64,000 nucleotides of DNA, from the NCBI RefSeq assembly GCF_000244975.1, contig NZ_CM001440.1, positions 2,650,325 through 2,714,324 on the forward strand, written 5' to 3'. Shown here piece by piece: positions 16,506 through 23,624 of the stretch. Within the stretch, counting starts at the first letter, position 1. Every line of letters begins with the position of its first letter. The notes below the pieces were generated by a model. It saw only the letters and a list, made by a program, of their open reading frames with translations. It was not told where the DNA came from and did no database searches. The DNA is from Saccharomonospora cyanea NA-134 (GTDB taxonomy: Bacteria > Actinomycetota > Actinomycetes > Mycobacteriales > Pseudonocardiaceae). Made by a program: the position numbers and the translations under genes.

Positions 16506-16997
16506 GTGTCGGAGGATGCCAGTCACCGGACGCAGTACGACCACCGTCTCGTCCGGATGTTCTCCCTCGCCGTCGGAATCGTGTTCGTCCTCGTCGGCAT
16601 CGCCGGTTTCATCCCAGGAATCACCGAGGGGGTCGGCGAGATGACGTTCGCGGGCCCCGATTCGGACGCGTTCCTGTTCGGCGTGTTCGCCGTCTCGATC
16701 CTGCACAACCTGGTGCATCTGCTGTTCGGTGTCGCGGGTGTCGCGGCGGCCGCCCGGGCGACGGCCTCGCGGGGGTACCTCATCGGCGGTGGGGGCGTCT
16801 ACCTGTTGTTGTGGATCTACGGAGTCGGCACCCACGACGACAGCGCGGCCAACTTCGTGCCGCTCAACAGCGCCGACGACTGGCTGCACCTCGGCCTGGG
16901 GCTCGGCATGATCGGGCTTGGCGTTTTGGCGACGGCGGTCGAGCGGCGGCGCAACGTGTATCCGGAACCGCCCGAGGAACGTGAGGCACGTTCCTGA
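16506..16997 (+). CDS. DUF4383 membrane protein
   Basis: 163 residues with four hydrophobic helices (about 18-38, 53-80, 90-108 and 123-145) separated by short polar loops. FSLAVGIVFVLVGIAGFIPG and the HNLVHLLFGVAG helix are typical of DUF4383. The GTG at 16506 is chosen because GAGAAGGAG lies just upstream; an earlier in-frame ATG would add 37 polar, non-conserved residues. DUF4383 proteins are of unknown function and widespread in actinobacteria. The SigB-like promoter suggests a stress-related membrane role. Confidence 0.85.
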   Translation: MSEDASHRTQYDHRLVRMFSLAVGIVFVLVGIAGFIPGITEGVGEMTFAGPDSDAFLFGVFAVSILHNLVHLLFGVAGVAAAARATASRGYLIGGGGVYLLLWIYGVGTHDDSAANFVPLNSADDWLHLGLGLGMIGLGVLATAVERRRNVYPEPPEEREARS

Positions 16998-17067
16998 GAG
17001 GTCGGCCGCGGACGAAAACGGGCTTTCGAGCTTCACGCGTTGCGGGAGCGCGGGGCGGGAGCGCGGG

Positions 17068-18243
17068 TCAGCGAGTCGGGTCGAAGATCGCCCGCACACA
17101 ACCGTCCTTTTTCTTCTTGAACAACTCGTAGCCCAGCGGGCCCTGGTCCAACGAGAGTTCGTGGGTGACGAGGTGGGCGGTGCTGATGTCGCCTGAGGCG
17201 ATGCGGTCGAGCAGCATGGGGATGTAGCGCTGGCCGTGTTGCTGAGCGCCGCGGACGGTGAGACCTTTGTTGATCACAGCTCCCAGTGGGAACTTGTCGA
17301 CGACCGCGCCGAAGACTCCCAGGATGAACACCATCCCACCCTTACGGCAGGCGTGGATGGCCTCCCTGACGGCGGTCGGCCGGTCGGTCTGGAGTCGCAG
17401 CTGCTGCTTGACCTGGTCGTAGAGGTGGTGCGGTCCCGCGCTGTGCGCTTCCATGCCGACGGCTTCGATGCAGACGTCGGGCCCACGGCCACCGGTCCGC
17501 TCACGCAGCTCCGCACCGACGTCCGTGCGGGTGTAGTCGATGGTCTCCGAACCGATGTAGCGTTCGGTCATGGCGAGCCGCTCGGGATAGCGATCGATCG
17601 AGATGACCCGTTCGGCACCGAGCAGCATGGCGGCTCTGGCGGCCATCTGCCCGACGGCGCCACAACCCCACACGGCCACCACGTCGCCGGGGCGGACACC
17701 GCCGAGGTCGGCGCCCATCCACCCGGTGGGCACCGAGTCCGACACGAACAGCGCGCTCCGGTCGTCCACCTCGGGTGGCACGGAGAAGGCCCCGTAGTCG
17801 GCGAACGGTACCCGGATGTACTCGGCATGACTTCCTCGGAAGCCACCCATCGCGTGGGAGTAGCCGAAGATACCGCCGGGCTCGTAGCCGAACAGCGCCG
17901 AAGCGATACCCGGGTTGGTGTTGCTGTTGTCGCACAGCGACCACAGGCCGTTCTCGCAGTACCAGCACCGGCCACAGCCGATGAAGGACGCCACCACGAC
18001 TCTGTCGCCGACCCGATGTCGCCGCACACCCGGCCCCACCTCGACCACGTCGCCGAGGAACTCGTGCCCCAGCACGTCGCCGGCCTGCATGGCGGGGATG
18101 TAACCACCGATGAGGTGCAGGTCCGAGCCACAGGTGGTGCTGTAGCGGACCTTGACGATGATGTCCTGGTCGTTGACGAGCTGCGGGTCGGGCACGGTCT
18201 CCGTGCTGAGTTCGTTGACCCCTTGCCAGCACAGCGCCTTCAC
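17068..18243 (-). CDS. Zinc-dependent alcohol dehydrogenase (MDR family, formaldehyde-dehydrogenase-like)
   Basis: 391 residues. The zinc-binding catalytic part has CGSDLHL and GHEFLGDVVEVG, and the structural-zinc cysteine cluster GCGRCWYCENGLWSLC is present. The NAD-binding fold shows WGCGAVGQMAARAAMLLGA. The long insert before the C-terminus resembles glutathione-independent formaldehyde dehydrogenases and related ADHs. The GTG overlaps the preceding gene's stop (GTGA), so both are driven by the SigB-like promoter at 18755-18779. Detoxification of an aldehyde or alcohol under stress is a fair inference. Confidence 0.88.
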   Translation of the reverse strand: MKALCWQGVNELSTETVPDPQLVNDQDIIVKVRYSTTCGSDLHLIGGYIPAMQAGDVLGHEFLGDVVEVGPGVRRHRVGDRVVVASFIGCGRCWYCENGLWSLCDNSNTNPGIASALFGYEPGGIFGYSHAMGGFRGSHAEYIRVPFADYGAFSVPPEVDDRSALFVSDSVPTGWMGADLGGVRPGDVVAVWGCGAVGQMAARAAMLLGAERVISIDRYPERLAMTERYIGSETIDYTRTDVGAELRERTGGRGPDVCIEAVGMEAHSAGPHHLYDQVKQQLRLQTDRPTAVREAIHACRKGGMVFILGVFGAVVDKFPLGAVINKGLTVRGAQQHGQRYIPMLLDRIASGDISTAHLVTHELSLDQGPLGYELFKKKKDGCVRAIFDPTR

Positions 18244-18713
18244 AGTCGTCCCTCTCCTCCTGCGCGGCGTGTCGCGAAGCGCACCAGTTTTCCGCCGGGC
18301 GTGGGCTTACCCGTCGTCGGTGGGGAGTCGGGGCGCATGACCTCGCCGGTCTCGATGACGGACTTGAGGTTGCGCAGCGCACGCCGGAGTTCCTGCCGTG
18401 GGTCCTGGCCCCTCGCTCGACGGAGCAGGCCCCCTTGCGGCGGGGTCCGCAACCGCACCGCCACCTCGGTCCCGCGGAGGCCCGGTGCCGGGGTGACGCG
18501 GGTTTCGACGTCCTCGTCGAGACCCGCCACAGCCTTCACCAGCCGACCGTCGGCGGTCACCCTGTCGGGAGTGGTGTTCACCGTGACCACCAGCCATCTC
18601 CGGGTCGAGTTCTGGGTGCGGCGGCGTCTCGCCGCCAGAGAAGCACCCGTCGCGGCTCCCAGTGCGACGGCGACGCCCGCCCCGATCCTCAGCGACTTCG
18701 CCGACTCCGTCAC
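18240..18713 (-). CDS. Uncharacterised membrane-anchored protein, possibly SRPBCC-like
   Basis: 157 residues. A hydrophobic N-terminal segment (residues 9-27) is followed by a basic RRRRTQ stop-transfer-like patch. A soluble domain beginning STRRWLVVTVNTTPDRVTA then has strands LDEDVETRVTPAPGLRGTEV, reminiscent of SRPBCC proteins. I do not recognise a defined family. GTG start at 18711-18713. It is coupled to the alcohol dehydrogenase by a 4-base overlap, so the two are co-expressed; a helper role in the same stress response is only a guess. Confidence 0.65.
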   Translation of the reverse strand: MTESAKSLRIGAGVAVALGAATGASLAARRRRTQNSTRRWLVVTVNTTPDRVTADGRLVKAVAGLDEDVETRVTPAPGLRGTEVAVRLRTPPQGGLLRRARGQDPRQELRRALRNLKSVIETGEVMRPDSPPTTGKPTPGGKLVRFATRRAGGEGRL

Positions 18714-18754
18714 TGTCGTCCTCCCCGCTTCCGACGGTCGCCCTGTCCTGCGGC

Positions 18755-18779
18755 GTACCCCGTGTGGGGCGGACTATGC
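18755..18779 (-). promoter_or_regulatory. SigB-like promoter of the alcohol dehydrogenase operon
   Basis: Minus strand: GCAT, 15-bp spacer, GGGTAC, with the -10 42 bp before the first start codon. It matches GNNT-N15-GGGTAC, although the -35 half is weakly constrained. Confidence 0.4.
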
Positions 18780-18860
18780 GGCGGCGGTGTCGACCCGTTC
18801 CTGTGTACCTGTCGACGCATCCAGCGACAGATCACCCTCGACACTCTGCTCGACCGCAAG
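18774..18860 (-). pseudogene. C-terminal remnant of a lipoprotein-like gene
   Basis: Reads LAVEQSVEGDLSLDASTGT and ends in a TAG codon. The segment 18814-18855 matches 20921-20962, the 3' end of the intact lipoprotein gene (SVKQSVEGDLSLGASS), at 37 of 42 bases on the same strand. No start or upstream domain is left. It is a stump of a paralogue lying downstream of the intact copy, with the MFS/HxlR pair between them. Confidence 0.6.
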
Positions 18861-18897
18861 TAGCGCCCACGGGGCCCGCCGGACACGCTCCTCTCGA

Positions 18898-20178
18898 TCA
18901 GCCGACGCCTGCCTTCGACGAACAGCGACGCGTTTGCACGAGGCACGGTCGATTCTTCCTCTGGGCCGAGGCGAGCCGGAAGGAACCGTGATCACAGAGG
19001 ACGTCTCGTCGCACCCGCGCGACCGCGCGCTGGCTGACGACCCAGACGAGGAACCCACAGAGAGCGAAGGCAGCTCCGAGAAAGGCGGCCCCCGTCCACC
19101 CCGCGGCGGAATACACCGTGGTGGTGGCGGATGCTCCGAGGGCGGAACCGAGCGAGTAGAAGAGCATGTAGCCGCCGATGACGCTGCTCGTCCGGTGTGA
19201 ATACACGGTGGTGAGCAGGTGCTGATTACCGACGTGCGCCGCCTGAACCGCGAAGTCGAGGACGACCACACCGACGATGACCAGCCAGAGCGACCAGGTC
19301 GCCTGTCCGGACGCCGACCAGGACACTGCCAGGAGTACGAGCGCGCCCCCCGTGACGAGATCGGCGCGACCGGCGTCAGCCCATCGCCCCGCTCGCGCAG
19401 CCCCTAGGGCACCGGCGAGCCCGGCGATTCCGAAGAGGCCGATCTGCGCCGTGTTCAGGTGCCACGGTTCAGCCGCGAGCGGTAACGCCAGGCCGCTCCA
19501 GAGTGTGCCGAAGGAAGCGAAGAGGAAGAACGCGATCAGTCCGCGCGAGACGAACAGACGCTCCCGAAAGAGACGACCGAGCGAGGCCAGCACCTCGCCA
19601 TACGTCGCGTGTACGGAGCGACGGTCGGTCGGCAGCGACTTCAGAACGAGGAGGGTGAGAGCGCTGACCAGCACGGCGAGTGCCGCGTAGACACTTCGCC
19701 ACCCCCAGAGCGCAGCGAGACTTCCCGCGAACACGCGCGCACCGAGAATGCCGATGATGACGCCGGAAGTGACGGCTCCGAGCGTGCGGCCCCGATCGGT
19801 TGCCGTCGACAGGTCCGAGGCGAACGCGACGGTGATCTGGACTACGACCGCGAACAGGCCCGCGACGGCGATCCCGGCGAGCAGAAGCCAGAGCTGGGTC
19901 GCGGCCGCTGCCAGCACCATGCCGACCGCGGCGAGGAGCAGATGACCGACGATGAGCTTACGCCGATCGAGCATGTCCCCCAGAGGTACGAGGAAAGCCA
20001 GGCCGATCAGGTAGCCGCCCTGCCCCGCTGCCACGATCCATCCCAGATCGGCTTCCGGCACCCCCAGCTCGTGACCGACCTGGGTGAGTAAGGGCTGCGC
20101 GACGTAGATCGCCGCCACGGCAACCGAGCAGATCGTCGCGAGCAGCATCCTCCGGCCGAACGTGAGAGTCACCGACAT
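18898..20178 (-). CDS. MFS transporter (DHA1-like efflux)
   Basis: 426 residues with 12 transmembrane segments. MFS landmarks are IYVAQPLLTQVGHELGVPEA after helix 1, LGDMLDRRKLIVGHLLL in the loop 2-3 region and RGRTLGAVTSGVIIGILGAR in helix 5. The ATG at 20176-20178 has GGAGAG upstream; a longer reading (to 20241) would run through the operator. It is divergent from an HxlR regulator, with a 29-bp palindrome covering its leader, so it is almost certainly that regulator's target. The substrate is not evident. Its base composition looks less G+C-rich than the neighbours, which hints at transfer. Confidence 0.88.
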   Translation of the reverse strand: MSVTLTFGRRMLLATICSVAVAAIYVAQPLLTQVGHELGVPEADLGWIVAAGQGGYLIGLAFLVPLGDMLDRRKLIVGHLLLAAVGMVLAAAATQLWLLLAGIAVAGLFAVVVQITVAFASDLSTATDRGRTLGAVTSGVIIGILGARVFAGSLAALWGWRSVYAALAVLVSALTLLVLKSLPTDRRSVHATYGEVLASLGRLFRERLFVSRGLIAFFLFASFGTLWSGLALPLAAEPWHLNTAQIGLFGIAGLAGALGAARAGRWADAGRADLVTGGALVLLAVSWSASGQATWSLWLVIVGVVVLDFAVQAAHVGNQHLLTTVYSHRTSSVIGGYMLFYSLGSALGASATTTVYSAAGWTGAAFLGAAFALCGFLVWVVSQRAVARVRRDVLCDHGSFRLASAQRKNRPCLVQTRRCSSKAGVG

Positions 20179-20182
20179 CTCT

Positions 20183-20211
20183 CCGATCAGTAGCAAATTG
20201 CAACTGATCGG
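20183..20211. promoter_or_regulatory. HxlR operator: 29-bp near-perfect palindrome
   Basis: Outer arms CCGATCAGT (20183-20191) and ACTGATCGG (20203-20211) enclose GCAA-A-TTGC; only the central base and one pair fail to match. It sits directly before the MFS start and 47 bp upstream of the HxlR start. It can therefore shut down both divergent genes. Confidence 0.7.
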
Positions 20212-20257
20212 ACCGTACGGCAGAATGGTTTCAATCCGCAACTCATTGGGAGGAGCC

Positions 20258-20713
20258 GTGACTCAGGCGACGCGCCGCGTCGACGTGTCCTGGACCGACC
20301 CCACCTGCCCGGTCGCGCGCACGCTCGACCTCGTCGGGGAACGGTGGAGCCTGCTGATAATTCGCGACGCGATGGACGGCGCACGATCGTTCACCGACTT
20401 CCAGCACCGCACCGGAATCGCGCGCAACATCCTCACCGACCGCCTCCGGCGCTTGGTCGAGCGCGGCATCCTCGACCGACAGACGGCATCCTCAGGACGC
20501 CGGCAGCTCTACGCACTCACCGACGCGGGGCGCGACCTCTTCACGGTCATCGTGGCGATGCGTCAGTGGGGCGAACGGCACGCGTTCGCCCCGAACGAGG
20601 GTCACTCTGTTCTCGTCGACGAAAGCGGGCTTCCGCTCGCCGAGCTACGCCCCACCGACTCACACGGTGCCCCCGCGAACGTCGATACGACCACTGTCCT
20701 GCGGAGGAACTGA
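20258..20713 (+). CDS. HxlR-family transcriptional regulator
   Basis: 151 residues from the GTG at 20258, preceded by a perfect GGGAGGA. It shows the HxlR pattern: CPVARTLDLVGERWSLLIIR, ARSFTDFQHRTGIARNILTD as recognition segment and YALTDAGRDL before the C-terminal dimer helix. HxlR proteins respond to reactive electrophiles, redox changes or drugs. Divergent placement and the shared palindrome identify the MFS pump as its target. The C-terminal extension after residue 110 is longer than in minimal HxlR proteins. Confidence 0.9.
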   Translation: MTQATRRVDVSWTDPTCPVARTLDLVGERWSLLIIRDAMDGARSFTDFQHRTGIARNILTDRLRRLVERGILDRQTASSGRRQLYALTDAGRDLFTVIVAMRQWGERHAFAPNEGHSVLVDESGLPLAELRPTDSHGAPANVDTTTVLRRN

Positions 20714-20726
20714 CCGCACGTCACGG

Positions 20727-20784
20727 GGCCTCGCTGCCGAACGGGATCACCCGACGACCGCAAGCACCGCTCAGCAGCGAGGCC
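20727..20784. terminator. Hairpin between convergent HxlR and lipoprotein genes
   Basis: Perfect 11-bp arms GGCCTCGCTGC (20727-20737) and GCAGCGAGGCC (20774-20784) with a long 36-nt loop, located between two converging genes. A bidirectional terminator is plausible; the large loop lowers confidence. Confidence 0.45.
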
Positions 20785-20868
20785 TCACGCTCCACGAGGT
20801 GAAGTTCGGCCAGCCTCGAACTGGCGCCGCCACCGTCAACGATCCTCTGGCCCGCAGGCCCGCAACAC

Positions 20869-21399
20869 CTAGCCCTCCACGCCTTCGGGCGGGGTGCCGT
20901 CAGGCCAGACGCACGGTGAGGACGCACCCAGCGACAGGTCGCCCTCGACGCTCTGCTTGACCGACATGCGGAAGGCGTCGTCGTTGCTCTCCACGGACAC
21001 GAACCGGTCGTGCCCGTCGCGTTTGTCGGCCAGGACGCGGAAGTTGTTCGAGGTCCAGTACTCGTGGAGGGCGTCGACGAACTCGGCGTTGCGGCCTTCG
21101 GGCAGGTTGTCCAGCCAGTACGACCTGCCGACCTCGTAGCGGCCGCGGGGTCCGTCGTCGGTGGGGTCGAGGCATTCGGCGGAGTCGGCTCGCAGCAGGG
21201 TCAGGGTCGGTTCCACCGGCAGCGCGGCCACGGCCCGCCGGATGTGCTCCTCGGCGCGCTGGGCGGCTTCGTCCTCGGTCATCGTGCGCATGTCGCTCCC
21301 TGGTGCTGTCGCGTCCGTGCCGGACGGGGTCGTGTCCCCGCCACCGCCGCAGGCGGTGACGAGCAGCAGGCAGGCGAGGGCCGCCGCCTTTCGGATCAC
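20869..21399 (-). CDS. Lipoprotein of unknown function (candidate immunity or accessory protein)
   Basis: 176 residues. MIRKAAALACLLLVTACGGG is a lipoprotein signal peptide with lipobox LVTAC, so the mature protein is anchored outside the membrane by its cysteine. The mature part has a helical EDEAAQRAEEHIRRAVAALP segment, then a mixed alpha/beta domain ending SVKQSVEGDLSLGASSPC. No enzyme motif is visible. It is the last gene behind a WXG-like protein and a WXG-hydrolase fusion. A paralogous stump lies at 18774-18860. A role as surface partner or immunity protein for the hydrolase is an inference. Confidence 0.75.
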   Translation of the reverse strand: MIRKAAALACLLLVTACGGGGDTTPSGTDATAPGSDMRTMTEDEAAQRAEEHIRRAVAALPVEPTLTLLRADSAECLDPTDDGPRGRYEVGRSYWLDNLPEGRNAEFVDALHEYWTSNNFRVLADKRDGHDRFVSVESNDDAFRMSVKQSVEGDLSLGASSPCVWPDGTPPEGVEG

Positions 21400-21428
21400 G
21401 TGTGTCCCTTCTCGCCGCGCTCGGCCGC

Positions 21429-23036
21429 TCAGTCGGGCTGCCCGCCGACGACGATGGTGGCCATGTTGCGCAGCGATGCCGAGTCCTGGTTCCAGTACTC
21501 CGAGTGTGCCTCGGTGGAGTATCCCCCGGTGTACCAGTCGCCCTCGGTTCCCGGATCGGAGGTGAACACCTCGGCGCCGAAGTCCTCCCCGATGGGTTGG
21601 GGACCGTGGATGAACGTCGGTGTGCCGCGGATGATGTCGTTCTCGGCGGTGCTGGCGTAGACACCGGCGTCGTCGGGGAGGTCGAGTTCGGAGGCGTGGT
21701 CGACGCCCACGCCGGGACTTCCGATGAACACGACGTTGTCGACGTCGAGTCGTTCGCCCTGCGCCGAGTGGCCGACGACGGTGGAGCCGTAGCTGTGGCC
21801 GACGACGGTGTTGTGGGAACCGTCGCCGGTGTGGGTGGCACGCAGGCCTTCCTGGAAGTCGCGCAGGTCGTCGGCCGCGTTCCGGGCGTAGTCGTCGTCT
21901 GTGGCCTGGCCGAGGTCCTGCGGTGCGTCGTAGCCGACCCAGGTGATGGCGGCGGTGTCGCTGTGGCGGGACTGCCGGTTCGCCTCGTCGAGGATGAGCT
22001 GGCTGCGTTCGAGTTCACCACCGATGCCGGAGAGGTTGGATCCGGTGCCGGGCACGGAGGTGACGACGTTGTCTGCGGTGTCGGGGTTGCCGAGCGCGAC
22101 GATGCCGCGACCGTTGCCCTCGGTGGAGAAGTCGAGCAGGTAGGCGCGCGGCTGGGTGTCGCCGGGTTCGGCTTCGAGCCGTTCGTCGATGGCGTCCAGC
22201 CCGCGCAGCGTGTCCTTGACGCGGTCGAGTTCGCGGTCCTGGTCCTCGGTGCGGTCGTCACCGAGCTCGTCGAGTTCGTCGCGCCTGGCGGTGAGTTCCG
22301 CGTGTTCCTCGGCGAAGCGGACGCGGTTGGCGCGGTCTCGGTCGGAGGCGGGGATGCCGTCGAGACCGCCGATCACGTCGCCGTGGGTGTAGATGGCGGA
22401 CTCCTGCTCCATCGGGGTGAGACTGTCCCACCACTGTCTGACCTCCTGCGGCGACGCGTCGTCGCCCGGCAGGTCGGCGGGATGCAGGACGTTGCCTTCA
22501 CCGATGGCTTCGAGTTCCAGTCCCGCGGCCGAGGGCAGTGCCTGCGCGAGTGCCGCGGTCGCCACCTGGTCTGCCTCGGTGACGGCAGTCAACACGGACC
22601 GGACGGTGTCGGTCAGCTCCTGTGCGGTGTTGCGGTCGCGTGCCTTCTCCTCGTCGCTGCGCCAGTCGAGCAGGCCGCCGGAGTCGGCGCGGACCTCACC
22701 GGTGTCGGGGTCGAGTGAGAAGGAGCGGTAGGCGTCGACGGTTTCGACCACGTCGTCGACCGTGCGCTGGGCCCCGGTGACCACGTCGGAGAGGTTGCGC
22801 AGTGCCCGTGGGATCCTCTCGATGTACTCGGCGGCGGTGTCGTAGGAGGAACGGACGTCCTCGAAGTGCGTGCGGGCGGTGTCGGCGGCCTGGCCGTGCC
22901 AGCCGTCGAGGCCGCCGACCGTGGTTTTGACGTCGCTGGAGGTGGCGGTGAGTTCCTCGGCCAGCCGGGACCACGCCTCCGCGAGGTCGTCGAAGGCCGA
23001 CGGGTCGGCGTCACGCAGGTCGCGGAAGGAGACCAC
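21429..23036 (-). CDS. WXG100-like N-terminal domain fused to DUF1023-type alpha/beta hydrolase
   Basis: 535 residues without a Sec signal. Residues 1-110 form a helical hairpin with a W-x-G turn (LDGWHGQAADTARTHF), as in ESX substrates. A charged coiled-coil-like region spans about 240-310. The C-terminal part is an alpha/beta hydrolase of the DUF1023 type with nucleophile elbow VVGHSYGSTV, a following FIGSPGVGVDHA and a C-terminal His in EAHSEYW. DUF1023 hydrolases occur widely in actinomycetes; secretion by an ESX/type VII system is suggested by the WXG domain, but no secretion genes are in the window. GTG start (23034-23036); the small partner gene ends 6 bp upstream. Confidence 0.82.
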   Translation of the reverse strand: MVSFRDLRDADPSAFDDLAEAWSRLAEELTATSSDVKTTVGGLDGWHGQAADTARTHFEDVRSSYDTAAEYIERIPRALRNLSDVVTGAQRTVDDVVETVDAYRSFSLDPDTGEVRADSGGLLDWRSDEEKARDRNTAQELTDTVRSVLTAVTEADQVATAALAQALPSAAGLELEAIGEGNVLHPADLPGDDASPQEVRQWWDSLTPMEQESAIYTHGDVIGGLDGIPASDRDRANRVRFAEEHAELTARRDELDELGDDRTEDQDRELDRVKDTLRGLDAIDERLEAEPGDTQPRAYLLDFSTEGNGRGIVALGNPDTADNVVTSVPGTGSNLSGIGGELERSQLILDEANRQSRHSDTAAITWVGYDAPQDLGQATDDDYARNAADDLRDFQEGLRATHTGDGSHNTVVGHSYGSTVVGHSAQGERLDVDNVVFIGSPGVGVDHASELDLPDDAGVYASTAENDIIRGTPTFIHGPQPIGEDFGAEVFTSDPGTEGDWYTGGYSTEAHSEYWNQDSASLRNMATIVVGGQPD

Positions 23037-23042
23037 GGCGCA

Positions 23043-23351
23043 TCACTCCGTGGAACTCAGCGGGGGAAGGGTGTCGAGCACGGCCTGCTCCATGGCGCGG
23101 TAACCGTCGGCGCTGTCCTGGAGCAGCCCGCCCGCCATCGCGGTGCGCTTGCACAGATCCTCGATCTGGTACTCCCAGGCTCCGGCGAGGGACTTCGCCT
23201 CGCTCGCCGTGGTGAAGCCCTCGTTGGCCCCGTCGTGTCCGGTGACGCGCCCGGTGAATTCGGCTTTCGCCCCGCGGGCCGCGTCGGCGAGCTCGACGAA
23301 CGCCTCGCCGGTCGCCACGAGGCTGTCGAGATCGACACCGTAGCCGTCCAT
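23043..23351 (-). CDS. Small WXG100/EspC-like helical protein
   Basis: 102 residues, almost entirely helical with a break near KSLAGAWEYQIEDL. Size and heptad pattern (DLDSLVATGEAFVELADAA, ending GGLLQDSADGYRAMEQAVLD) resemble WXG100/EspC-type partners that pair with larger ESX substrates. It lies 6 bp upstream of the WXG-hydrolase gene and shares its promoter. Probably the chaperone or co-secreted partner of that protein. It has no signal peptide or membrane segment. Confidence 0.7.
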   Translation of the reverse strand: MDGYGVDLDSLVATGEAFVELADAARGAKAEFTGRVTGHDGANEGFTTASEAKSLAGAWEYQIEDLCKRTAMAGGLLQDSADGYRAMEQAVLDTLPPLSSTE

Positions 23352-23624
23352 GCCCCACTCCAGTCCGTGATCGTTTCGCGGGGATGCTAGCGGCGGCCGA
23401 GGGGCGGTGGCGGCGGTTCGTCGAGGTGCACGCTCACGTATGCGAAGAGTTCACGCGCAGGTCAGCTGCGCGCGGTCGGCGGGCTGCCACGCGAGATGGC
23501 CGCGTCAGGGCTGGTGCGGGGCTCCTTCGCCGGACGCTGGACGCGCCTGCTCCCGGCCACGCACCTCCCTCGGTGGGCTCGGTCTGTTTCGAGATTCGAA
23601 AACGGGTTTGTGTGCCGCGGGTGT

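Noticed and set aside
14454-17099. An 881-codon minus-strand frame over the protease and DUF4383 genes
   Set aside because: Same bias artefact; it crosses two hairpin terminators and has no recognisable domain.
17236-19200. A 654-codon plus-strand frame over the alcohol dehydrogenase operon
   Set aside because: Antisense to the dehydrogenase and its partner gene, no ribosome site and no family similarity.
23352-23624. Possible small gene upstream of the WXG-like protein
   Set aside because: All frames are short, Arg/Pro-rich and without start signals; treated as a control region with no clear motif.
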